A stretch of 64,000 nt of DNA. Origin: Salegentibacter sediminis. GTDB taxonomy: Bacteria; Bacteroidota; Bacteroidia; Flavobacteriales; Flavobacteriaceae. The notes below the pieces were generated by a model. It worked only from the letters and a program-made list of their open reading frames with translations, searched no databases and was not told the DNA's origin. Position 1 is the first letter of the stretch, and every line of letters begins with the position of its first letter. Location: contig NZ_MSJR01000005.1 in the NCBI RefSeq assembly GCF_002078605.1, positions 62,001 to 126,000 of the forward strand, given 5' to 3'. The translations under genes were made by a program, and so were the position numbers. This document shows positions 44,587 to 52,467 of this stretch, one piece after another.

Positions 44587-45258
44587 ATGAGTACCACTAA
44601 AAAAAATACCCCCACTAAAAAAACTCTTACCAGCGATAAGCTGATTTCGCTTTATATGGATTATGTTCTGGAGAATGAAAGAACTCCAAAAAGCGTTTAC
44701 AAATTTTGTAAAGAGAATAAGATAAAAGAGGAGCAGTTTTATAATTTCTTCGGAAGTTTTGAAAGCTTGGAGAAAGGAATCTGGAAGCGGTTTTTTGAGC
44801 ATACCTTAAATGTGCTGGAAACAAGCCCTGAATATCATGATTTCACCAACCGTGAAAAAATGTTAACCTTTTATTACACCTTTTTCGAAATGCTTACTGC
44901 CAATCGTAGTTTCGTCTTATTTAGCCTGAGAAAACATGAAAACAAATTGAAAAATCTCGAGCAGCTAAAAGGCTTGAGGAAACAGGTGAAGCATTTTGCA
45001 CAGGGATTGATCAAAGAAGAAAATGAAAGTAAAACCCTGAAAGCGCTGAAACAATCTGAAGCTATTTTTTCTGAAGCCGCATGGATTCAGTTGTTGTTTT
45101 TGATAAACTTCTGGATGGATGATAATTCGGCAAAATTTGAAAGTACCGATGTGGCCATAGAGAAGTCTGTAAACACCGTTTTTGATGTTTTCGACAATAC
45201 TCCTCTGGAGCGGATAATAGATTTTGGAAAATTCCTGTGGAAAGAAAAGATGGCTTAA
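44587..45258 (+). CDS. TetR-family transcriptional regulator
   Basis: A 223-residue all-helical regulator. The N-terminal HTH spans about residues 15-60 (TSDKLISLYMDYVLENERTP, SVYKFCKENKIKEEQFYNFF, FESLEKGIWKRFF); instead of the usual Tyr-His pattern at the end of the HTH it has the divergent QFYNFFGS. The C-terminal ligand-binding part has helices to the end. It is immediately followed by aarF-like (TAAATG junction), so it probably controls that operon and itself through the palindromes upstream. The ligand is unknown. Confidence 0.82.
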   Translation: MSTTKKNTPTKKTLTSDKLISLYMDYVLENERTPKSVYKFCKENKIKEEQFYNFFGSFESLEKGIWKRFFEHTLNVLETSPEYHDFTNREKMLTFYYTFFEMLTANRSFVLFSLRKHENKLKNLEQLKGLRKQVKHFAQGLIKEENESKTLKALKQSEAIFSEAAWIQLLFLINFWMDDNSAKFESTDVAIEKSVNTVFDVFDNTPLERIIDFGKFLWKEKMA

Positions 45259-46569
45259 ATGAAGACAATAGATAAAATACCCACAGGCAAACTGGGGCGA
45301 ACTTCGAAAATGGTCACAACCGGGGTGAAGGTTGGGGGTAACTACCTGAAGTACTACGGTAAAAAGGCTTTCAATTCTGAACTTACCCGGGAAGAATTAG
45401 ATCAAAGTAATGCCGATGACATATATGATGGTTTGAAAAGTCTTAAAGGGAGTGCCCTAAAAGTGGCCCAGATGCTTTCTATGGAAAAGAGTTTATTGCC
45501 GGGCGCTTATGTCGAGAAATTTAGCCTTGCCCAATTTAGTGTGCCACCCCTTTCGGCACCTTTGGTGAGAAAGACATTTAAAAAATACAACGGAAAATAT
45601 CCTGAAGAACTCTATGATACTTTTACCAGCCAGAGCGTGAACGCCGCCAGTATTGGTCAGGTGCATCGCGCCGAAAAAGATGGGAAAAAACTTGCTGTGA
45701 AAATCCAATATCCGGGCGTGGCAGATAGTATAAGTTCAGATCTCGCGATGGTTAAACCCATCGCGACCAGGATGTTCAACCTTCAGGGAAAAGATTCGGA
45801 TAAATATTTTAAGGAAGTTGAAGGCAAGCTACTCGAAGAAACCGATTATTTGCTGGAAGTACAGCAAAGCAAGGAAATATCTGAAGCCTGCGCACATATT
45901 CCAAATCTTAAATTCCCAAAATATTACGAGAAATTATCCAGTGAGCGCATCATCACGATGGACTGGATGACCGGAGTTCACCTTAGTGAATGGGCTAAGG
46001 CAAATAGAGATCAGGAGAAAGCTAATAAAATTGGACAGGCGCTTTGGGATTTTTATATGTACCAGATGCATGGTTTAAAAGCCGTACATGCCGATCCGCA
46101 CCCCGGTAATTTCCTTATCGATGAAGAAGCTAACCTTATCGCCATAGATTTTGGTTGTATCAAAAAAGTACCTGAGGATTTCTATAAGCCTTATTTTGAG
46201 CTTGCCAAAAAAGAAAATATCAATGATCCGGACTTCTTCAATTCAAAACTATTTGAATTGGAAATTTTAAGAAAAGACGACTCTCCAAGAGAAGTGGAAT
46301 ATTTCTCAGAGCTGTTCTACCAGATGCTAAATTTATTCACCAGCCCGTTTCATTCCGAAACTTTCGATTTTGCCGATGAATCCTTTTGGAACTCTATTAC
46401 CGATTTAAGCGAAAAATACAGTAAAGATACCGAATTAAGGAAAATGAACGGGAACCGGGGAAGTAAGCATTTCCTGTATATAAACCGTACGTTTTTTGGA
46501 CTATACAATTTGCTTCACGATTTGAAAGCAAAAGTGAAGATTAATAAGTTCCACGATTATCTGTCATAA
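45259..46569 (+). CDS. AarF/ABC1/UbiB-family atypical kinase
   Basis: A 436-residue protein-kinase-like protein. Visible: the Ala-rich loop NAASIGQVHRAEKDGKKLAVK, the catalytic-loop motif VHADPHPGNFLID and the metal-binding AIDFGC. The family KxGQ motif reads KVAQ (GSALKVAQMLS), an Ala for Gly change that may be usual for this Bacteroidota subgroup. Eukaryotic COQ8 and bacterial UbiB support quinone biosynthesis by an ATPase activity; here menaquinone or another lipid pathway is possible. It lacks the C-terminal membrane helices of UbiB. Translationally adjacent to the TetR gene. Confidence 0.88.
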   Translation: MKTIDKIPTGKLGRTSKMVTTGVKVGGNYLKYYGKKAFNSELTREELDQSNADDIYDGLKSLKGSALKVAQMLSMEKSLLPGAYVEKFSLAQFSVPPLSAPLVRKTFKKYNGKYPEELYDTFTSQSVNAASIGQVHRAEKDGKKLAVKIQYPGVADSISSDLAMVKPIATRMFNLQGKDSDKYFKEVEGKLLEETDYLLEVQQSKEISEACAHIPNLKFPKYYEKLSSERIITMDWMTGVHLSEWAKANRDQEKANKIGQALWDFYMYQMHGLKAVHADPHPGNFLIDEEANLIAIDFGCIKKVPEDFYKPYFELAKKENINDPDFFNSKLFELEILRKDDSPREVEYFSELFYQMLNLFTSPFHSETFDFADESFWNSITDLSEKYSKDTELRKMNGNRGSKHFLYINRTFFGLYNLLHDLKAKVKINKFHDYLS

Positions 46570-46598
46570 TTGTAGGTTTTATTTATTGGTTAGGTTGT

Positions 46599-46640
46599 AG
46601 AAAGCCTGAACGCCTTAATTGCGATCAGGCTTTCTTTTTT
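46599..46640 (+). terminator. Terminator of the TetR-AarF operon
   Basis: AGAAAGCCTGA and TCAGGCTTTCT form a perfect 11-bp stem around a 15-base loop, followed by T. Confidence 0.9.
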
Positions 46641-46669
46641 CGCAACAATTGATATTTCCTTATCGAATT

Positions 46670-46718
46670 AAAAAAGCTGCAAATTCCACCGATCCTAAAT
46701 CAGCGAAATTTACAGCTT
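46670..46718 (-). terminator. Probable terminator of the S9 peptidase gene
   Basis: On the minus strand AAGCTG-AAATT and AATTT-CAGCTT arms pair over about 11 bp with one mismatch and a 22-base loop, followed by six T. Confidence 0.5.
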
Positions 46719-46743
46719 AAGAAAAATCTCTAATATCCCGGAA

Positions 46744-49200
46744 TTAGTCTTTTAGCATCTCCGATTTATTTTCTACGGTATTCTTGTCTTTATCTTTTAC
46801 ATATTTTTCCAGCCATCTATCCTGTTCCCATAAAACGTGCAAAACAGATTCTTTGGCGCTATAGCCGTGACTTTCCTTAGGAAGCATTACCAATCTTGCG
46901 GTAGCGCCAAGACCTTTTAACGCATTGAAGTAACGCTCGCTCTGCATTGGGTAGGTCCCCGAATTATTATCGGCCTCTCCGTGAATAAGAAGGAGGGGTG
47001 TCTTCATTTTATCGGCGTGCATAAATGGTGACATATTGTAATAAACTTCGGGTGCTTCCCAATAGTTTCTTTCTTCACTCTGAAAGCCGAATGGCGTAAG
47101 GGTTCTGTTATAGGCTCCACTACGGGCGATCCCGGCAGCAAAGAGGTTAGAATGCGACAGTAAGTTGGCAGTCATGAAGGCACCATAGCTATGTCCTCCA
47201 ACGGCAACGCGTTCTCTATCTATATAGCCTAGCTCGTCAACTGCATCGATAGCCGCTTTGCCATTGGCTACCAATTGATCTCTAAAAGTATCGTTGGGTT
47301 CTTCTTCGCCTTCCCCAATAATTGGAAAGCTGGCATCATCCAGTACCACATATCCACGGTTTACCCAGTAAATTGGGGAGCCATAATACGGATAGGTGAA
47401 ATCGTTAGCGTTAGAAGTATTTTGAGATGCAGAGTTTTTATCCTTAAACTCCCTTGGATAAGCCCAAATAATCATTGGTAATTTCTCGGGGTTTTCCTTG
47501 TCATAACCGGCAGGAAGGTAAAGGGTGCCATTAAGCTCCAGTCCGTCTTCTCTTTCATAGGTGATTACCTCTTTGCTAACATTTTCCAGGCTTTCAAAAG
47601 GATTCTTAAAAGAGGTGATCTGATTAAGTTCTCCTGAATTCAGATCTCTAATATAATAATTGGGATATTCTGCTGAAGATTCAATTCTTACCAGAATTTT
47701 ACCCTCTTCAATGTCCAGGGCTTCTACCAGGCTTTCTTTTTTATCGTTATATCCAGACTGATAAAGGCGCTCGGTTTCTCCGTTCTCCAGGTCGATCTTA
47801 TCAGCAAAAGGGAACTGACCCTCTTCTGTAAATCCTGCACCAAGTAAGAATGCGTGTTCATCATCCAACTTTAATACATCCTGACCCCACTCATTTTTAG
47901 TGGTAACAAATCTTCCCGGATCGCTATATCGATCCTGGTAATTTCGGTCGAAGATCGCATCCGGTTCTCTGGAAGGCTCGGAAGGATTGAAAACATAAGT
48001 GCGGGTATTCCTGTTATTCCACCAATAATCATTGGCAATAGCTATTTCATCTGTACCCCAGATAACTCCACTAAAACGATCTTTGGTTTTTAGAATGGAC
48101 TTTCCTTCACCATTAAATGAAGCTTTTAATACGAAAACTTCATCACGAAATTCTACTTCATTTTCCGGATCCCCTTCATCCAGCGCTTCAACGTACATTA
48201 GAGTCGAAGCTTTATCACTGCGCCACTGCAAGTTTCTTCTTCCCGTTTGGGTTGCCATAAATCCCTTCGGAAGGTCTTCCAGTAAGGGTTCGTCATTTAC
48301 TTTGTTTACCAGATTCCCATTTGCATCATAAATATTGGTTTCCGAAGGGAATCTATAATAAGGCACCAGATAAGAAAAAGGTTTTTTGATGTGGGAAACC
48401 ATTACGTACTCTCCGTTTGGAGAAAAGCTTATGCTATTAAACATTTTAGCATCCATCCATTTCTGGCTGCTACCATCAAGATTAACTTTTACCAGTTCGG
48501 CACGAGCCAGTTGTTCAAAATTATATTCATCGTTAGGATTCTTTAAAAGATCCTGATAAGTACGATTTTGGGCTTCTTTTCCATCACTTACAGAAACAGT
48601 TGGCCCGGTGGGAACAGCTGTTTTGGTGTTTATAAGTTCTTTGCGGTCTTCGGGCAACATTTTTACCAAAATTGCTGAATTATCCTTAAACCAATTAATG
48701 ACATCGCGCATGTTGGCATTAAGCCGGGCCTCGGTAAGTTTCTTTGCTGAAGCTGTTTTAATATTGGCAACCCAAAGTTCTACGCCAGAATCGGTGGTGT
48801 GAGTAAAAGCTATTTTTGATTCATCAGGAGACCATGAAAAATTGGTAAGTCGTGGCTCCTCAGGCAAACCTGTAATTTGTTTGGGCTCATCTTCATCGAT
48901 GGTTTTTACTTCAAGATTGTTAAAGTAGGTGGCGCGGCTGTTGATATTGGTAACAGGGTTTATTCTTAATCCCCCCAAACGTAGTTCTTCTTCACTCAGT
49001 TCAGCGATAGACTTATACTGGTCTCGGTATAGGAAGACCATCATTTCTCCTTTACTATCTATAATAGTACTTGGTGCCAAAGGCACATCTACAAGCTCCA
49101 GGATTTCCTGCGGTGGTTTTTGATAGGTGAGGTTTTCCTGTGCCTGAAGACTTCCCAGTACAAGAAAAAAACTAAAAATACTTAGGCTAAGTTTTTTCAT
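46744..49200 (-). CDS. Secreted S9-family (prolyl oligopeptidase-like) peptidase
   Basis: An 818-residue exported serine peptidase. The signal peptide ends LQAQ (about 21). A beta-propeller-like N-terminal half (WSPDESKIAFTHT, FSPNGEYVMVSH) is followed by the alpha/beta-hydrolase catalytic domain with nucleophile Ser671 (GGHSYGAFM), the acid in LLIHGEADNNSG and the His in PKESHGYS. Such enzymes cut after proline or act as dipeptidyl/acylaminoacyl peptidases in the periplasm; the substrate is not predicted. It is divergent from the fabH-like gene. Confidence 0.92.
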   Translation of the reverse strand: MKKLSLSIFSFFLVLGSLQAQENLTYQKPPQEILELVDVPLAPSTIIDSKGEMMVFLYRDQYKSIAELSEEELRLGGLRINPVTNINSRATYFNNLEVKTIDEDEPKQITGLPEEPRLTNFSWSPDESKIAFTHTTDSGVELWVANIKTASAKKLTEARLNANMRDVINWFKDNSAILVKMLPEDRKELINTKTAVPTGPTVSVSDGKEAQNRTYQDLLKNPNDEYNFEQLARAELVKVNLDGSSQKWMDAKMFNSISFSPNGEYVMVSHIKKPFSYLVPYYRFPSETNIYDANGNLVNKVNDEPLLEDLPKGFMATQTGRRNLQWRSDKASTLMYVEALDEGDPENEVEFRDEVFVLKASFNGEGKSILKTKDRFSGVIWGTDEIAIANDYWWNNRNTRTYVFNPSEPSREPDAIFDRNYQDRYSDPGRFVTTKNEWGQDVLKLDDEHAFLLGAGFTEEGQFPFADKIDLENGETERLYQSGYNDKKESLVEALDIEEGKILVRIESSAEYPNYYIRDLNSGELNQITSFKNPFESLENVSKEVITYEREDGLELNGTLYLPAGYDKENPEKLPMIIWAYPREFKDKNSASQNTSNANDFTYPYYGSPIYWVNRGYVVLDDASFPIIGEGEEEPNDTFRDQLVANGKAAIDAVDELGYIDRERVAVGGHSYGAFMTANLLSHSNLFAAGIARSGAYNRTLTPFGFQSEERNYWEAPEVYYNMSPFMHADKMKTPLLLIHGEADNNSGTYPMQSERYFNALKGLGATARLVMLPKESHGYSAKESVLHVLWEQDRWLEKYVKDKDKNTVENKSEMLKD

Positions 49201-49341
49201 TAAGTATACTTTTATTGATGAATAAAATAATTAAGCAGCCATTGAATAGAGATTATTAATCTTTGCTATATTGCTGGCTCATATTTTATGAAATGCTTAA
49301 TTTTAATAATGATATTTTCTAAATATACTAAAGTTTAAATT

Positions 49342-50352
49342 ATGTTTCAATCTAAAATAGCCGGGCTAGGTAGTTATGTGCCAGAAAATGTGGTTACCAA
49401 CGATGATCTGGCAAAACTTATGGATACCAGCGATGAATGGATTCAGGAGCGAACCGGTATTAAGGAACGCCATCACATTAAAAAAGGAGATGGCAATACT
49501 ACTGCCACAATGGGGGTGAAAGCGGCAAAGATCGCATTGGAAAGAGCCGATATCTCCAAGGACGATATAGATCTTATCGTTTTTGCCACCCTAAGTCCCG
49601 ATTATTATTTCCCTGGCTGTGGGGTGCAGGTGCAGGAAATGTTGGATATAAATACCTGTCCTGCCTTAGACGTTAGGAACCAGTGTAGTGGTTTTGTGTA
49701 TGCGCTATCTGTTGCAGACCAGTTTATCAAAACCGGAATGTATAAAAATGTACTTGTTATTGGAAGTGAGAATCACAGCGGGGGCTTAGATTTTACCACT
49801 CGTGGACGTTCGGTTTCGGTAATTTTTGGAGATGGCGCCGGAGCTGCTGTCCTTACCCGAAGCGATCATAACGGAGAAGGGATCCTTTCTACCCATCTGC
49901 ATTCTGAAGGGAAACACGCAAAGGAACTTTCGCTCGAAGGCCCAAGTACTATGCACTGGGTCCCTGAGATTATTGCTGAAAATCCGCAAGGAGACCATAT
50001 CCCGTATTATCCATATATGAATGGACAATTTGTTTTTAAACATGCGGTTCAGCGTTTTTCTGAAGTTATTATGGAAGGCCTGGATGCAAACGGGCTTGAG
50101 GTAAAGGATATCGATATGCTTATTCCACATCAGGCGAATTTGCGCATCTCCCAATTTATTCAACATAAATTTAAACTGAGTGATGAGCAGGTATATAATA
50201 ATATTCAGAAATATGGAAATACCACGGCAGCCTCTATTCCAATTGCTTTAACCGAAGCCTGGGAAAAAGGTAAGATCAAAGATGAAGATGTGGTGGTGCT
50301 TGCTGCTTTCGGTAGTGGTTTCACCTGGGCCAGCGCAATTATTAGCTGGTAA
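49342..50352 (+). CDS. 3-oxoacyl-ACP synthase III family protein (FabH-like)
   Basis: A 336-residue thiolase-fold condensing enzyme. The catalytic triad is Cys115 (RNQCSGFVYA), His263 (IPHQANLRI) and Asn293 (YGNTTAAS), so condensation activity should be intact. Start LGSYVPENVVTNDDLAKLMDTSDEWI is typical. A longer central loop (about 185-225: HSEGKHAKELSLEGPSTM) is unlike compact FabH. It is not next to plsX or fabD, where the housekeeping fabH normally lies, so it may make branched starter units or a specialised lipid. It ends at a terminator shared with the opposite strand. Confidence 0.88.
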   Translation: MFQSKIAGLGSYVPENVVTNDDLAKLMDTSDEWIQERTGIKERHHIKKGDGNTTATMGVKAAKIALERADISKDDIDLIVFATLSPDYYFPGCGVQVQEMLDINTCPALDVRNQCSGFVYALSVADQFIKTGMYKNVLVIGSENHSGGLDFTTRGRSVSVIFGDGAGAAVLTRSDHNGEGILSTHLHSEGKHAKELSLEGPSTMHWVPEIIAENPQGDHIPYYPYMNGQFVFKHAVQRFSEVIMEGLDANGLEVKDIDMLIPHQANLRISQFIQHKFKLSDEQVYNNIQKYGNTTAASIPIALTEAWEKGKIKDEDVVVLAAFGSGFTWASAIISW

Positions 50353-50375
50353 GGCACAATTGATATATAAATAAG

Positions 50376-50402
50376 AGAAGCCGGAATTTCCGGCTTCTTT
50401 TA
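50376..50402. terminator. Terminator between the fabH-like gene and the small membrane gene
   Basis: AGAAGCCGGAA and TTCCGGCTTCT form an 11-bp inverted repeat followed by TTTTATTTT; the closing pairs must open to make a loop. Confidence 0.85.
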
Positions 50403-50597
50403 TTTTCCAGTAAAATATTTATACAAATCGTAAATCCCCAATCCTACAAATGCTATGGCCAGGATGAGGCCAAAGGTGTCTGTTTCGACGCTATTTAAAT
50501 GATAATATAGTCTATAGGAACCATAACCAGTAAAAGCAATTCCCAGAATTAGGTTCCAGATATTTCGTTGAGTAGGTTGGTGTTCATTATTCGTCAT
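50400..50597 (-). CDS. Small two-helix membrane protein
   Basis: A 65-residue protein with two membrane helices (about 16-31 and 41-57) and a short polar N-terminus (MTNNEHQPTQRN). I do not recognise a family. Its start overlaps the stop region of the DUF2007 gene by 11 bases, so the two are translated together. Its role is unknown. Confidence 0.72.
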   Translation of the reverse strand: MTNNEHQPTQRNIWNLILGIAFTGYGSYRLYYHLNSVETDTFGLILAIAFVGLGIYDLYKYFTGK

Positions 50598-50835
50598 CGG
50601 TATAATCTTTCGGGAAGGTTGTTTTTGCGATTTTCAGGGCTTCGTCATAATGGCTTTTGATAACAAAAAGCTGTACCTGCCCCGGGAGCCCTCCCCCGAA
50701 GCCTGCTCTTAGGCCCGAGTCAAAATCGTTTCTAACCCGCGAAGAAATACCGGACTTGTCGAAGATTTCCTGTAGATATTGGACATTGGTTTCAGATCCT
50801 GTATAGACCCGTTCGTAACTGTCTTCAGTACTCAT
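50587..50835 (-). CDS. DUF2007-domain protein (putative signal-transducing)
   Basis: An 82-residue soluble protein: VYTGSETNVQYLQEIFDKSGISSRVRNDF then VQLFVIKSHYDEALKIAKTTF. This is the DUF2007 layout (two beta-alpha-beta halves, related in fold to PII-like proteins), often annotated as a putative signal-transducing protein. ATG 50835 is preferred to a GTG nine codons upstream. It overlaps the small membrane gene downstream, suggesting a joint function. Confidence 0.82.
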   Translation of the reverse strand: MSTEDSYERVYTGSETNVQYLQEIFDKSGISSRVRNDFDSGLRAGFGGGLPGQVQLFVIKSHYDEALKIAKTTFPKDYTDDE

Positions 50836-50912
50836 GATTGATTGGTTTTTGTTACTAACCAAAATACGAATTCCCCTGCTTACGGCATAGGTTTTATACA
50901 GAGTTTAACGTT

Positions 50913-51635
50913 CTAAGCATTGTAATACCGGCTTTGCCAGATAGCCGAATTAAAATTTTTACCGAATTTGACTCCGTAGAAAATAGAGAGCCCTGCGATC
51001 CATTTAAAGACAAAAAAGAAAATTATAAAAAACTGGGTGGTGGTTTGCTTAGGGGAGAACAATCCATCTGGTACCATTAGAGCGAGGAGAAAACTACAGA
51101 CCAATAGGCTTAAAACAAAATTTTCCATACACTTAAATGGCCACATAAGGAGTTTTCGCAAGGGGTGAAGGTCGGTGCCCCATTTATGGATTAGGTAGAA
51201 ATAATTATTCCCCATAGGAGCGAAAAGCAAAGGATCGTCGGCATTGTCGAGCTTTAATAGTTTTGATGGAGCAATAATTTTAAATCCTTTCAGGCTGGTG
51301 CGATGCTGTTTTTCAAGGTTCTTTATTTCTGAAATCGCCTCTATGGGAATTTCAGCTTTAAAAAAGCTGGAGTCTAAAAACCTGAGGCGATAGTCTATGC
51401 AGATCTTTTCAATATCAGAAAGATGATATATTCTTCCACTTTCCAGAAGGTCGAAATTAAAAGTATTGATATGATCCCCGCTCCCGTGGCTAAGGGTCTC
51501 TTCAATTTGTTGGTCTTTGCGTAGTTCCTCTTCGAAAATCTCCTTAACCTGATCCAGAATATTTTTCTCTGCAGTTCTTCGGTTTCTTACTTTTTGCAGC
51601 TGATTTTCAATATTTGTACGTGGTAATTTCAACAT
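50913..51635 (-). CDS. Membrane protein of unknown function
   Basis: A 240-residue protein I do not recognise. The first 165 residues are soluble and charged (a coiled-coil-like start RNRRTAEKNILDQVKEIFEEELRKD, then a mixed alpha/beta part), and the last 75 carry two membrane helices (about 172-190 and 203-222). The soluble N-terminus before the helices suggests a cytoplasmic domain anchored at the membrane. It lies 77 bases upstream of the DUF2007 gene on the same strand. Confidence 0.7.
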   Translation of the reverse strand: MLKLPRTNIENQLQKVRNRRTAEKNILDQVKEIFEEELRKDQQIEETLSHGSGDHINTFNFDLLESGRIYHLSDIEKICIDYRLRFLDSSFFKAEIPIEAISEIKNLEKQHRTSLKGFKIIAPSKLLKLDNADDPLLFAPMGNNYFYLIHKWGTDLHPLRKLLMWPFKCMENFVLSLLVCSFLLALMVPDGLFSPKQTTTQFFIIFFFVFKWIAGLSIFYGVKFGKNFNSAIWQSRYYNA

Positions 51636-51805
51636 CTTCTCTTCCTCTTTAGAATAAATCTAAAAATAAATAATTTGTAGAAAACAATCGATAATTAAAA
51701 GTTAAAGCAGAAATCGCCCTGTTAAATTATATTAAAAGAGCTGGAAATCCTTTTGGGATTAAGGCTTTCAGGCTATATTGAATTTATATAAAAAAGAAAA
51801 ATTCT

Positions 51806-52384
51806 ATGAAAAAATTACAGATCACTATGCTTGGTTTAGTCTCCGTCCTAATGCTGGCCGCTTGTGGTGCGGGGCGTAAACTCACAGATGAAGCAAAAGC
51901 TTTAAGAAATTATAATTCCTATGCCTTTTTGCCTAATAATGATACTATTATGAGCCGGGCTTATGATAATAAAAGGGTAAATGAGGCCATAGTTTCTACT
52001 ATTAATGCGAACATGAAGGATGAGGCTTATATTCTTGATACGCGTCAACCTGATGTGCTAATCTATGTGCATACAATGTTTGATGAAAAGGCCGATGTGA
52101 ATGCTAATCCCGTGTATACCAATTACAGCTATTACCGTCCGGGCCTTTATATTGGGCCTTATGTTGAAGATTATGTATATCAGGATTATTATACCATTCA
52201 ACGTTTAAGCGGAAATAGTATAAAGCAATTGCCATACCGGGAGCGAAGTATCGTGATAGATTTTATAAACCGAAGAAGTAAGGAGATCATTTGGCGGGCT
52301 ACTTCTGATGCTGAAATAGGAACACGCCGTATGGATAGGGATATAAGAAATTATGTAGATGAAATTTTCAAAAACTTTCCCTGA
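51806..52384 (+). CDS. DUF4136-domain lipoprotein
   Basis: A 192-residue lipoprotein with lipobox LAAC (Cys20). The mature part matches the DUF4136 pattern: NYNSYAFLPN near the start, VNEAIVSTINANMKDEAY, QPDVLIYVH, a Tyr-rich middle (YTNYSYYRPGLYIGPYVED) and the closing ERSIVIDFINRRSKEIIWRATSDAEIG. Proteins of this domain sit in the outer membrane and are common in Bacteroidota; their role is not established. It stands alone and ends at a strong terminator. Confidence 0.85.
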   Translation: MKKLQITMLGLVSVLMLAACGAGRKLTDEAKALRNYNSYAFLPNNDTIMSRAYDNKRVNEAIVSTINANMKDEAYILDTRQPDVLIYVHTMFDEKADVNANPVYTNYSYYRPGLYIGPYVEDYVYQDYYTIQRLSGNSIKQLPYRERSIVIDFINRRSKEIIWRATSDAEIGTRRMDRDIRNYVDEIFKNFP

Positions 52385-52404
52385 TTCTTAAGCTTAAGAA
52401 AAAT

Positions 52405-52444
52405 AAAAAAATCCGTGGCTTTTATTAAAACCACGGATTTTTTT
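52405..52444. terminator. Bidirectional terminator between DUF4136 and pheT
   Basis: AAATCCGTGG and CCACGGATTT pair around a 12-base loop, with T-runs on both strands. Confidence 0.92.
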
Positions 52445-52467
52445 ATGTCATAAAATTATGGAATATC

